64,000 bases of DNA, from positions 6,819,966 through 6,883,965 of the forward strand of contig ML058433.1 in NCBI GenBank assembly GCA_003013855.2. Direction: 5' to 3'. Both the position numbers and the translations under genes were made by a program. How positions within the stretch are numbered: position 1 is the first letter of the stretch; each line of letters opens with the position of its first letter. The notes under the pieces were generated by a model that saw nothing but the letters and a program-made list of their open reading frames with translations, did no database searches and had not been told where the DNA came from. Shown piece by piece: positions 52,911 through 64,000 of this stretch. This stretch comes from Liriodendron chinense (taxonomy: Eukaryota > Streptophyta > Magnoliopsida > Magnoliales > Magnoliaceae).

Positions 52911-54313
52911 TCTGACCTTATTAAGAGTTACGTTAGTAGAGCTGGAGTCAAAGGGTCGAAGCTAAAACTTCTGAGAAATCATTTCCGTCCACAAATAAGT
53001 GTTTCAAATAAAGGGATTCAAAAGAAAAAAGAGAGAAGAAAAAGACAAAAAAAAAAAGAATACAAAGAAAAGAACAAAAAAGAAAGAAAATGAGAAGACA
53101 AAAACAAAACACTCGAGAAAAATCAACCCGAAAGGAAACACAGTCATCCATCCATCCATCTCAGAAGGGTCTATGGCTAAGATCGACAGCTCTATCATTA
53201 TAACTTAGGATAAGGGCCGAAAGGCTACCATCGGCTGGCAACAACGGATTCCCGACCTTTAGCCGCCGCATTTATCCAAAAAAAAATGTGTGCCTAAACA
53301 AAGAGGCTGGAGTGAAAATCCAAAGGGACCTCCGAGTAAAAACAGTGCGCATACAATGGACTTGGTGAAAACCCGAAAGGGCGCCAAGGGTAAAAAACAA
53401 CTTAGCTGCCAAGGGGCAGGCAAGATCAAATACTCGAGACGTGGTGAAAACATGAAAGGGCGCCACGGGAAAAAATGACGGGAAAAAGCCGATTGTGGTG
53501 AAAACTCGAAAGAGCGCTGCAGGAAAAAATGACTCGAATAGAAAAATAAAAAATAAAAAGTGCAAGTACCAAGAAACCAAACAGTCCAGATTAGCTCAAG
53601 CAGTTGCAGTTCAAGAATAAGAATAAGTATAGCCAGGGACAAAGAACTCTACAAGCTCTGACAAAACTCTCTGGAATTAACAATTTACATTGCCTACACC
53701 TCTAGGGAACCAAAGGGATCTCACACAAGTCAATCTCGAGACATCAGTTAAAACCTTGGTCGAGCCTCAGTTCCGATTCCTATGTTCTAGCACAAAATCC
53801 AAACACACATTCACAAGACAACTCATGGCACAATAAGTTCTCAAAAAGTTTTTTCTTTCCATTAATGCATCGTATTTCTTTTACATATATCATATCATTT
53901 CTTTCAAAAATAAAAAAAATGTGCATCATTACCGGTTATGTACTATGTAAAAAGAGAAGTACAGACTGCCAGCACAGCCCTAAAAAGTAAAAAATCAATC
54001 TCTGCCCTCCTCCTCGACCATGTCAGGTAAGTCTTCTGACTCATAATGAAATAGCCTCGCTCTCAACCTGCTCACCTCCATGCACAGGTAATGCACCTCA
54101 TCTCGCTTCAGGCTACGGATCACCTCATCTCGCTTCAGACAACCTTTGATCAGTGGCCAATCTCCTCGACATCATCTCACAATGATACCAGAGTGTAGAA
54201 ATCTCAGACAACAAGTGGCCATGAGTGGCCAAGAGGAAGCCAGGATCGATAAATGGGCGCTCCTCAAAGGGCTCATATGAACTAGATGAACCGGCATCCC
54301 CAAAAACATCCTA
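52911..54313 (+). other. Proximal 3' region of Element A: purine tract and tandem repeats
   Basis: 52999-53110 is an A/G-rich tract. 53305-53545 holds about four copies of a GTGAAAACCCGAAAGGGCGCC unit 45-80 bp apart, each followed by a run of A, a type of repeat seen after integrase in Tat elements. 53550-54313 has no gene or repeat I recognise. Open frames on the minus strand across the repeats are by-products. Confidence 0.65.
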
Positions 54314-56432
54314 CTAATCCTCATCAGTGCTCAGGTGCCAGCAAGGAATGCACCGATACAGAGACTGCTCAGCAACCCAATGCTGGTATGGGGCAGTCGC
54401 CATCAAAAAAGTCTGCGGCTCAAAACCAAGCAAATCAGTAGTCAGGTGACTCACCCAAGACCCATCAACCCGAGTCCTAAAGTCGGATGATCTGGCCGAA
54501 AGAGATCGATGCCCAATACCCGAGAAAGCAAAAGGAGGAACATCTTGCTCATACCCAAACTGCCGCAGGAACCGGATAGGGTGATAAGAAAAGTAAGAGC
54601 GAAAGCTTACCAGCATCAGAGGAAGGCGATGAGCATCACAAAGTACTGGAGGAAGTGAAAGCCAAGATGACTCCCAATGAACATTCCATTCACGCAGCTC
54701 AGCAAACATACTGCGATACAAGGGCTCGCTCATACTAGGTGTATGCGAAAGAAACTCCATGATATGACGCATGAGATCAGGGCGATGAATACTGGGAAAT
54801 GATACAAGAACAGTCAGCGAAAGATGCTCCCATAGCCACATCTGATCGTGAGAAAGTAAAGAGATTCAGCTAAAGCAAAGCAGTTCCCAGAAGACAAGAA
54901 AAGAAAAAGAAAGTACAAAATGGGATACCTGGAGAAATGCACAACAGCCGCGAAGGACACAGGTGCGGCCTAGGGCACAGTCAATCAGCCCATTAAACAG
55001 CTCAGCCAGGACAAGAGAAATGATCCCCTTCCGTCGAACAACTCGGCTTATCACCGTGAATAGCAAAGGAGTCTGAGATATGTGCCATCCTGAGAATAGC
55101 ACCTCAGCTATCAGACAGAACATCAGCGCATTCCGAGAAAGTAGGGACCCTGCCACACTCCGAAGGCCCGAGAAAAGATCATACAGTGAGTTTAAAGAGA
55201 AGACCACAGCATCCTGACTGTCAGCTACAGGCTTAATAAGATACGGAATCCCAAACCAGTTCTGCGGAGTGGCAGTCTTCGGCGAGAAATACTGAGCATA
55301 ATCCCAGGGAAGACCTGTCAAGCGCGCGACCTCCTCTAAAGAAGGTCTCATCTTCATATCGTTGAACGCAAACAAGTTCAACGAAGGGACCCAGTCCATC
55401 AGTGCGGCCCCGAGCATCCTCTAATCAATTCAACCCTAGCCAAATGAATCAGACCACCAAAGCCATAGGACTTTCTTGAATCTCATAAGCTGACAATTTG
55501 TCAAGCCAAGCAAGCAGTCGTGGCGAATAAGAAGGACGAGGAAGCAACTAGCAAGTCCTTACAGGAATCCCCTCCAGAACAAAAGGCCCAGGAATCGCTG
55601 GCAGCTCATCAAGGATCGGAAGATCAACGGGCGAAGGAGAAGGAAAAGCTAGAACCCCTACGAACTCAACAACCCTTGACCTATCCCTAGTAGCGGCTAT
55701 GTCTGATATAGTCGCATCGCTATCTGAAACTATCACGACCTCAGCGGCATGAGAAGACTCGCCCACCTCATGAACTGAATGCGTAAAGGGTCAATGATCA
55801 GGAGAAGGTCGGTACTCTCCATTAAGAAGGCTATCAGCAAAGATCACGCTGCACATCGTGGCATCCTAACCAATCTGACCGCTGAAAAATGCATCGGAGC
55901 TGTCAAGAAGGGCCTCGGCGACCCCGATCGAAGAATCTATGGTCAAATCTGGACTTGCGGTCCTCTCTAACATAAAATCAGGAATCCAACAGTCACTCTG
56001 TCCAGTCAAAGGAATCATCGGGACATCCACACCATCCATCATCAAGGGGACATCATCAATGATCACATCAAGTCCGCCCAAACAAGTGTACCGCACATCT
56101 TGGCCATCATCAAGAGCATCCAAGCCGTCAAAGGTATCATCTGAACCATCCATACCATCTAAACATGAGATCATCCCATCTATGTCCACCATAACCCCAT
56201 CATCACCATCAATCAAATCATCCATGTAGCCCACACTAAAGGGGTACATAGCCTCACCTATGGCCCATCTCCCCATCTCATCCATACTATCCAATCCTAC
56301 CATGGTCAATGCCCCATTCAAATCAGAATTTTCAGTCATCCCACCATTAATGGAGCCATTAAAAGCTCCATTAACCACCATTCTTAAACCCCCATAAATG
56401 GCCCCATTTAAACCTCCATCTACCCCATCCAT
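54314..56432 (-). CDS. Antisense four-exon gene, DUF7745/plant mobile domain-like
   Basis: Reading the minus strand, four exons join in frame with GT...AG introns: exon 1 56432-55871 (ATG at 56432), exon 2 55774-55563, exon 3 55420-54929, exon 4 54841-54314 (stop). Introns are 96, 142 and 87 bp. The spliced frame is about 597 codons with no stop. Exon 1 is Gly/Asp/Met-rich low complexity; exon 2 is acidic; exon 3 has LFAFNDMKMRPSLEEVARLTGLPW, the F-x-F-x-D-x-x-x-x-P-(S/T)-L-E-E core of DUF7745/PMD-like proteins; exon 4 continues with a WLWEHLSL start and YHPIRFLRQFGYEQ. Tat elements are known to carry extra antisense ORFs here. Function unknown. The exon 1 assignment is the weakest part. Confidence 0.6.
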
Positions 56433-57319
56433 TAAAGGCCTCTCCCCTCCATTAAAGTTTCATTGAAAATCTTAAGTGGGGGACCCATCATGGTCAGCCC
56501 CCACAACCCCTAAATCTCCACCATCCATAGCTTGAGAGAGGACAAAGTGAGAAGAAGACAAAAGGAGAAGAAGAGTGAAGACAAAAGAGGGATTCATGGC
56601 TGGATCGAAACGTCGTACGCAAAGAATCAAGGAGACAGCAACAGGGGGTAGAGTGGAATGTCTGAACCAGAACCCGCATGGACCGCACATGAGGAGAGGT
56701 CTGGGCGGTCCCCTGTGGGCCGCCCGTACGGACTGTCTCCCTCTCTCTCCACAGGATTGGCCCAACAGCCTCTGGTAGGTGAGACTATCAGTCCACGTCA
56801 GCAGTTAACACCCTGAGGGCTGCCCAAAGTTCCGATCAAGTCTGAAGTTTGACCGAATCTAATCTGAATCACCTGGAAGGTACCCCACCAGTCCAATCAT
56901 GAAGTACTATGACCAAAATGGGTTTGATCAAGTCAAAGGAAGAAAAGTTGATCAAGAGGGGCCCACAAGCAATCTGAACCATTCAAAGGATAGATCATCA
57001 TGATCCAAACCATGAAAAATCTTACATGAGTCATCAAATGACAAGATCACAGGATAGATCGTAAAAAGAAGGTCAGAGTCCAAGATCTGATCATTAAGTG
57101 GGCCCACATGGCTAAATCAAGTAATCTGAACCGTTCAAGTCATCATCCATGCAGTTGAGAATCCTATCTTCCACAAAGCATCAAAGAATGGATCGAAAAT
57201 CAAAGCATCCGAGCATCATCGAGAAATCTAAGGTAAAACAAAGGTTGCATTTCATTCAAAAATTTTGGTACAAAAGCAAAGCAAAAGGCCTTAAAAAGTC
57301 AGAAGGCCATACATCAACA
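56433..57319. other. Spacer between the two antisense genes
   Basis: A 98-codon minus-strand frame (56472-56765) has a hydrophobic stretch but no support as a gene. The rest is A- and GA-rich with repeated phrases such as gatcaagt and atctgaacc(g)ttc. It may hold the promoter of the 54314-56432 gene, but I see no clear TATA box. Confidence 0.4.
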
Positions 57320-58837
57320 AGCTTAATACATCCTCAGAGAAGCAGGATATAGATCACCAATATAATCATCATTATCCCTCCTCTCCTCCCGCTCCCGACG
57401 GTGAAGGTCCAATAGAGGAGCTGTCATTGATCCTCCAGCATACCTGCAGCGACCCCTTGGAACATATAGTGAAGGAAGAAGAGGTCCCTATCCATGCAAC
57501 AGATACCACTCATCATAGTCACGATCCGAGATCGTGAAGCGAAATCCAAGCTGACCCTCGAGAGCATTAGCCATAGCATCAGTCAAAATCTAAGCAGCTG
57601 GAGGGGGTACAAAACAAGGAACCCGGGCCACGCCGGTGATCTGTCGAAGTAATCTCTCTCCCAGATACCATTGAAATGATTCAGCATCAGAGAGCATGAT
57701 CCATAGACACAAAGAATCATACACCTCCATGCGTTGAGGAGTATAGTAAAGGGGAAAATAGGCATATGACATCCGAGCGAACTACAAGAAAGAAAATCAC
57801 CACAGTCAGTTGCAGAACAGCACGGCGGACAAGGTAAATAAGATACTTATGTCCTTGGTAGTCAATCCATCCATGTCAGCACGCTAATTATCCCCAGACA
57901 CTCGAGGACTTCGTTGACGGTTTTGCTGACGCCAATGTATGAAACGATACAAAGATGGTTCAAAATCATCCCGTATCCTCGGCGACAAGTGAGCAAAATG
58001 ATCATAGAAACAGGTCTGGACAGGGGCAAACACGATGATCAGATGAAGAAAGAAGACAAACATCACCAACGGAGGTCAAAGAGAATACCTCCACGACAGG
58101 CCAAAAACCTGTAAGAGACCTGCTACTCCGAGAGGTCTTATCCAAGCCCTGTAGATGCGAGTCCATATGGCCCCATTCCAATTATATGAATGGTGAAGAT
58201 CCTTAATCAAGCGAAGAAATCTAGGATCGATCCTTTCATTTACATGACAGAAAAGGAACGAACCGAAGGCGTAAGTAATCATAGCCCGTGCTTTATGAAG
58301 GGCTTCCAGCTCGGTAGTAGGGAGGACAGCAGCGAAGGTGTTGTAAAACCACCGCAGTTTCACTTGGCTACTCTGAAATTCACTCTCGGGTGGGATGGCT
58401 CCCACAAGCTGTATCCAGTCATCGGGGGTAATTGGGGCAAGAGAACCCACATGGGGAACAATTGTCCCGTGGAATGGAAAACCTATCTACATATATATAT
58501 CCAGGGGGGTTATTCCCCATTCACCACAAGGAAGCTGAAAGGTGTGGGTCTCGTCCCTCCACCTCTCACAAAGGGCTGTAAGTAGCATGCGATTGGCATT
58601 ATTGTTGTGGAAACGTAATGTAAGAAGGCCTGCGAAAGGAGTGTTGGCCAGAACGCGTTCAAGCATCGGCTGTGGTTGTTCCACCCAGTTATCCCAAAGG
58701 TCTCGGGTGCCCCGACCTTTTATGGAAGGAAGAGGTTGGTGTTCCTTGGCTAAAGAACACATATGGTCCTCGCGGCGAACAATGAAGGCAGGGTCATCCT
58801 CATTAATCGCTCTACATCCCCTCGTGCCGTCCACCAT
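57320..58837 (-). pseudogene. Plant mobile domain (PMD) gene, antisense, broken
   Basis: Minus strand from ATG 58837. The first exon-like part gives ANTPFAGLLTLRF, then LLTALCERWRDETHTFQLPC and GEWGITPLDIYM, the hallmark of the plant mobile domain (MAIN/MAIL1-like). After a TAG (58487-58489) the same frame continues IGFPFHGTIVP, LAPITPDDW, LRWFYNTFAAVLP to a GT splice-like end near 58090. Further exon-like parts lie at about 58040-57900 (TCFYDHFAHLSPRIRDDFEP) and 57775-57590 (FARMSYAYFPLYYTPQRMEVYD), running on past a TAG to about 57320. One exon junction does not join in frame with the sites I can see. PMD proteins act in gene silencing in plants and related domains occur in transposable elements. 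Confidence 0.75.
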
Positions 58838-61050
58838 CAAATCCTACAAACTTGGCAAGGTAAGCTCCTATTCTTTACCCGTTAAAATCCAAATCATTAT
58901 CTAGGAAGCCCATGGATTTGGACTTACATTCAAATGCAAAAATCTAATGTCCAAATCCATGTGTCACCTAAAGAAAGCAAGGCCTACCTTAAAGAGGTTG
59001 TATGTCATGCCTTAGGTGAGGAAAATCCACCATCCAAGGATACATTTTGGACAACAAATGCACTTAAGTGCCATGAGATCAAAGTGGGATAAGAATTAAG
59101 CTTCATACGAAAAAATCCTTTTTCAAAGTCCAAGTGTGACCAAGGTTTGGTTCACTTTCCATATCAAAGCAATGAGCCTCATTTAAAATGTTTCCATATT
59201 TTTACAAATGTACATGGACAAATGGGGAATAGGAAGGAAATTGGTCTCCAAGAGCAACTCAAATGCCCCTCCTCAATGGATTGAAAGGAGCACATAGCCC
59301 ACTTGAAGAACCATAAGAACCCATTCATGGGTCAATCATGGGCAACCTATGTGCATCATCTTGATAAATGTTTTGACTATGAGAATACAATATGGTAGTC
59401 TACCCACAAACTTATGAGTCAAAGAAGCCAATGGTAAAAAAAAAAAAACGATGCACAAATCCCATATGAAGAATCAAAGTTAGAAATGTCCATGCAAGGA
59501 CAAATTTGGGCAACTTATGTGCATCACTTTCTTTACTAAAAAGAAGACCATTTGAGCACAAGAGGGCATGGCTTGATGAGTCATCCAACCATCATGAAAA
59601 TGGTTAAGAATGATATACATAGCCCACTTAAAAATCAAAATCCAAAATACCCCAAAGCATGGGAAAAATTTGGGCAACTTATGGGTATCATTCTTTCCCA
59701 TAAATTGAAAAAAAAATCACTCATCTTTGAGAAGGATGGTGGGTGACCCACCAAACACCCTAAGAGAAGTTCAAGGAGCTATGACTACATGGATAGCTCA
59801 CTTGAAGAAGGGTCATCCATTTGAGGGTGGTAACATTAAAGGAAACTCTTGAGAACCACTTTCCTACAACATGAGAAAACCATTTGAACTTAGTGAGATT
59901 GTTGAAACAACTCACTCATGGGACTTGTAGATGATCAAGTAACCCAAGTCCTCCATCCATCCAAAGAAAAGGCATGAAGGGAAAGAATCCTACATGTACA
60001 AAGTACAATGGTGCACACATGACTAAAAAAAATTCACAAGTTTCAATGAGGGCCCAAAAGCCCATCTATATAGAGGAATTCCAAGGAGCCCACCACACTT
60101 TGTGTATAAGGATATACATCATAATCAAGAAATGGTGGAAGATTTCGGCTATTTGTCCATAAAGGCCCAACTAAGAAATATAGCCCATCAGAGATCCAAG
60201 GGAAGAATGAGCTAGTCACTTTTTTCCATACACATGTGAAGAAAGAAGGGACCATCCAAAGTGAGCATTGTGAGCCCAAAACTTGAGGTGGGCCCTACCA
60301 ATCTCATGGGCTCAAACCTTGAAAAGAAGATGAAAAAGAAGAGAAAGCATCTAAGGAAAATATGAAAAGGAAAAGAGAGCATGATGGAGCCCAAAATGAA
60401 GTATTGGGCCCATCAAATACACCAAGAGCCATGACTTCACTTTCAGCCCATTTGATACACATAAAAAGGGGCCCAACTCCCATGAGAGAAAATAGGATAT
60501 TTTACCATGCACACTCGGTGGACATGGCAAAATTACCCTTTACATACACATGGAGGGAGTTATATAAAAAAAAGGGGAAAAGATGAAGCTTAAAATGTCC
60601 CTCTCCATGCACCACCTTGATAAGAGATGGAAAAAGTGGAAAAGGCCAAAAAGCTTGGGCCCACCTTAACTCTCATGAAGTACCTACATGAAGAAAAGAA
60701 AGATAACATGAGAAGAGAAACTGAAAAGGAAAGCAATGAAGTGAAAGAAAGGAGTGGTCCATACCTTCACCACTCACCAAAGGGGGACCACCTTGCTGTC
60801 CCAAAACTCCACCAAAGCCTCACCACTTGAAAGAGCAAGAGGACCACCAAAAGAAGAGAAAAACTTGGAGAAAGAGAGAAAGTGATAAAGGAGAGAGAGA
60901 AAGATTGCACGTTGGAAGTGCCAAGCGTGCCCCATGTTATATAGAAAAGGGAAGGGCACCCCATTACCCAACCCACTGGAAAAACCAGTGGGCAGAGGAG
61001 GCTTGGGCGGCACCCAGGGGGCCAGCCGTCCTCCCATCAAGTTGAAACGA

Positions 61051-61053
<3 letters not shown>
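58838..61053. other. Noncoding region of Element A or flanking repeat
   Basis: Rich in short repeated words (catgg, aagg, cccatttg) with no coherent coding signal on either strand. It lies upstream of the PMD pseudogene on the minus strand. No transposon ends were found. Confidence 0.4.

Positions 61054-61092
<39 letters not shown>
61054..61092. repeat. (CT)n microsatellite
   Basis: Nearly uninterrupted CT dinucleotides, about 19 units. Confidence 0.95.
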
Positions 61093-61094
<2 letters not shown>

Positions 61095-61369
61095 TGGGAA
61101 GAGTAGTTGCAAGTGAATCTTGTACCTCCATGTAAGAATGAAGTGATGGAAGAGAAGAATGAGAAAAAGAAAGGAATCTCACCAAAATCTCATCTTGTGA
61201 GAAATTGGAGAGAAATTAGCTTGATAATGTGGAAAAAGCTCCATGAGATTTTCAAAAGAAAGAAAAAAGAATTGACTTGGTCAAACATTGATCTCAACCA
61301 TCCAAAGTCATGGCCTGATGATCTGAATCATTTTTCAGAAAACATCAAGAATTTCCAGCCCTGATTTCC
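61093..61369. other. Noncoding spacer
   Basis: Purine-rich; nothing recognised. Confidence 0.4.
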
Positions 61370-62010
61370 AATGTACAAAATTTTGGGTCCAAAGACCTTA
61401 AACTACGTCAGGATCAACATCCCGAGAGACTTTTTAATAAAAAACCGGCATGAATCTCGACCACTTGGATCAAGATCTAATGACCAGAATTTAAAAAAAA
61501 AACACACAAAAAAATATATATACATTTTCAACCTCGCTTGTACATAATTTTTGGTCCGAAGACCTTAAACTACACTGGGATTAATTTCTCGGGGGATTTT
61601 TCTTACTTTTAACCAAAAATTGGCATCGACCTCGACTGCTCGGATTAAGGTTCGATAATCAGGATCTTTTAAAAAAAATCACAAAAAGAATGTACTTTCA
61701 GCATGTACATAATTTTCGGTCCGAAGACCTTAAACTACACTGGGATTAATTTCTCAGGGGACCTTTCTTACTTTCAACCAAAAACCGACATCGACCTCGA
61801 CCGCTAGGATCAAGGTTCGATAATTCGGATCATTTCAAAAATACCAAAAAGATTTTAAGCTTTCCATAAAAACCAGTATCAATCTCGATCACTCGAGTTG
61901 AAGTCTGGAACATTCTCAAAACAAAAAAAAAACTCACCATCAATTTTAACTGCGCAAGTTTATCCCCAGTCGAAGACCTAAAACTACAGTAGGATTAACT
62001 TCTCGGGGGC
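61370..62010. repeat. Degenerate tandem repeat, about 165-bp unit
   Basis: Four copies of a core GGTCCGAAGACCTTAAACTA followed by ...GGATTAA.TTCTCGGGG at about 61385, 61552, 61718 and 61971, with a shared cggcatcgacctcgac and A-run part between. The first three are about 165 bp apart; the last interval (about 250 bp) holds a further partial copy. This kind of repeat in the 3' region is typical of Tat elements. Confidence 0.75.
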
Positions 62011-64000
62011 TTTCTCTCCTAACCTGTCCCAAACATGGCCGACACTTGATCGTATGGATGTCCGAAATCTTCTAAACAGGTAAGGGCTGAGGCGGGCAGA
62101 ACCCCACGATTCTGTTCGTGTTGAATGCACCGTGATAAACAACCTTGATTTGGAAGTCGCTGTTGAATCTGACAGATGTTCCCTATTCCTAAAACTTATG
62201 AAGAGGATTAAGGCAATTGGGAGGTGAAGCGCACCCTCACGAAATTGTGAGCAGCATAAGACCCCAAACTGGATTGACAAAGGGAAATGTGAGGATGTGG
62301 CTCATTTTGTGGCCGAAGGAGTCCGTCGGACGATACGTGGTCTATGTGCATTGCAACAGGCAACTTTCTTGGTGTGTTGATTGAAAATCCTCAAAATTCC
62401 CTCATCCGAAGATGTAAAACTATGGCACTTAACTGTGTGAGGTCCGTCTTGCTCACTGACGTAAAATGGATCGGGTGCCTTACCAGTAGTAGAAGCTGGA
62501 AATGGATGAAAATTCCATACCTTTCCCTGCATTTCAGAAAAATCAGAAAATACTAAAACATTGCAAAATCATCTTTTAAAAATCGCAAAATGCTTCCATT
62601 GTTTTCAATAAACACCGATCTTTACTCGAACCAAATATTTTCAAAATCACAAAAATATTTCCTTTATTTTCAATAAACGATCTTCATCCTGACTACTTAG
62701 GTAAAGATTAGGATCAAATATTTGCAAAAATCAAAAAAATTATCACTATCCCCAGCACAGCACTTCAAGAGTCTCGAACTCCACTCACTCACTTCACAGT
62801 TTGGGATGACGGATCTGATCACCCGCAAATTGGAATCTTGACCAAAACTGGCAACCAAACGTCATCCCAATCACACCCATCCCCCAGAAGAACATCTTGA
62901 GGTTACAACTAACAACCTCCTTCATTTATCCCCATCAGTAAGGAAACAACATCTTAGGACGATAGACCTAATCAACCACGGGTCGGGATCTTGACCAACC
63001 CGTTAACCAAACATCCGCATTGAAAAGAAAATCTCCAGGGAAGCACAACCCTGCAAGATGTTGTTAGTTCTCCGCATCCCCAGCGAAAGCAAAATCATCG
63101 AACTGAAAGAGAATGAGCCAAACCATGCATCCATCATCAAATATGCATCCCCATGCATCAGCATCCATCGCATCAATCATCATGTTTACCTGCTTTAAAA
63201 ATAAAAGTCGGTTAGCCAAAGACCCCACAGGCATCCTTAATGGAGGCGCGTTCAAGCCAGATTTCCTTTTCGAAAAGATAAAAAATATTATATATATTCC
63301 TATTTGTAAATAAAAACCTCATGGAGTATCACTCCCCAGAGTGGGTATCTTTTCAAAAATCCAAAAAATACCTTCTCAATAGAGCGTTCAGCCTCCAAAA
63401 CACTGAGAGATCCTCCATATCTCTAGGTATGAGCCGATGCAAAAATAAAATAAGATCCGATGTCCCGTGGTTTCCCTGAAGACCATTGGATCCAATGACT
63501 CAAAGTACGGTCGAACTGAAATACAGTCTCAGTGCAGTCGTACCACATGCTAAGATACGAAAAGATGAAGGCTAAAAGGCTCGGTCAAAGAAACCGTCTG
63601 AACGGTGGAAACATGAATTGTAACTCAAGTATCAAAACCAGCAGATTGGGTGGAAAGAGTTCACCCGCACATACCTAGGCGTGGATGCCTGAAGTACCTT
63701 AACTGAGTCCAAGTCGGCTTAGTGGATATCTCGTAAGACTACATGGACGCAGGGCAGCTAACCACTTTGACAGTCAAGCAAAACAAGTACTCCTAGAGTG
63801 ATCCGGAAAAGCAACGAACAATCAATCACAGGGTCGGAAACCTCGTAAGACTATGATGGACGCAAAGGCTCTACTATACCTTTCCGATGTTAGTACCAAT
63901 CGGGAACGGAAGGGTTGCGATTGGGTACCCAGGTTGCAGCTCATGCAGGGACAATCGCAACATTTTCTCTAAACTCCTGCTGTATGTGCGAGTTATCAAT
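62011..64000. other. Distal 3' noncoding sequence of Element A, or unassigned
   Basis: Contains two diverged copies of a ttttcaataaacaccgatct unit (62600-62720), two diverged copies of a gggatcttgaccaa unit (62840 and 62990) and two of ctcgtaagactacatggacgc (63731 and 63842). No gene and no LTR end were found up to the window edge. Confidence 0.4.

Larger units (their letters stand above)
21641..64000 (+). mobile_element. Element A: very large Tat-type Ty3/gypsy element, 3' end off-window
   Basis: Starts with an LTR TGTAGACACCCCACC and a decayed tRNA-Arg-type PBS, then gag, protease (DNGSS), reverse transcriptase, Ty3-type RNase H, a second archaeal-type RNase H and integrase. The double RNase H is a hallmark of the Tat lineage (Ogre/Retand). 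The frame is split by Elements E, F and B. Removing these leaves about 21 kb in the window, with no second LTR found. The sequence after integrase (52900 on) is assigned to A because no boundary is visible; this is less certain beyond about 53700. The 5-bp flank at the left end is cgtga (21636-21640). Confidence 0.8.

Noticed and set aside
53259..53642. Hydrophobic Phe-rich frames on the minus strand
   Set aside because: They are the reverse reading of A-rich tandem repeats after integrase.
56472..56765. 98-codon frame with a signal peptide-like stretch (MNPSFVFTLLLLLSSSHF)
   Set aside because: The hydrophobic run starts deep inside the frame, comes from a CTT-rich tract, and nothing else supports a secreted protein. 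It may be the 5' leader of the antisense gene.
58838..61053. Host gene exons among short frames in the A-rich region
   Set aside because: The frames are short, low in complexity, unsupported by splice sites or domains, and present on both strands.
61093..64000. 3' LTR of Element A within the window
   Set aside because: No second copy of TGTAGACACCCCACC or of the LTR end block was found after 53000.

Overview
The window looks like intergenic heterochromatin of a flowering plant with a large, retrotransposon-rich genome. The evidence is nested LTR retrotransposons of plant lineages, primer-binding sites (PBS) matching plant tRNAs, plant mobile domain (PMD) homology, and a 4-coumarate:CoA ligase-like fragment. 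The order or species cannot be set from sequence alone. I see no ordinary host gene, rRNA, tRNA or CRISPR array.

Nesting, from target-site duplications (TSDs) and LTR ends read directly. (1) Left: the end of an LTR (1-691) lies in Element 1 (692-4666, + strand), which lies in Element 2 (- strand, 4667-5685 and 16085-20969). Element 2 is also split by Element D (5686-16079, - strand, TSD gatac), a young Athila-like Ty3/gypsy element with full gag-protease-RT-RNase H-integrase coding interrupted by one stop codon. A 535-bp Mutator-like MITE (16710-17244) sits in Element 2. (2) Middle: the LTR at 19320-20969 serves both Element 2 (PBS side) and Element 3 (polypurine-tract side, 20970-21640). (3) Right: a very large Tat-type Ty3/gypsy element (Element A, from 21641 past the window end) is inserted in Element 3. 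A carries Element E (27598-33296, TSD ttaat), a solo copia-like LTR F (33888-36005, TSD ccaag) and Element B (38185-51616, TSD cttgc). B is an Athila-like element lacking RT and is itself split by Element C (42556-48434, TSD acata), a gag-only copia-like element with an intact gag.

How the parts work together. D has every enzymatic domain. Elements 1, 2 and B keep only gag, protease and an acidic tail, but share D's tRNA-Asp PBS type, polypurine tract and several conserved noncoding blocks, so they were plausibly mobilised in trans by D-like relatives. C has gag but no pol and would need a copia helper. E has lost most of its pol and carries a captured 4CL-like piece. Element A has dual RNase H domains and long 3' sequence with two antisense, intron-containing gene structures. 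One of these (54314-56432) reads as an uninterrupted four-exon ORF of about 597 codons with DUF7745/PMD-like character; the other (57320-58837) is a broken PMD gene.

Most unusual signals: arrays of perfect palindromes upstream of the TATA box that recur in both gypsy-type and copia-type LTRs; a leader hairpin with a compensatory base-pair change between families; an internal copy of the polypurine tract next to a second hairpin; and a conserved ~100-bp structured block in the 3' noncoding region of four elements.
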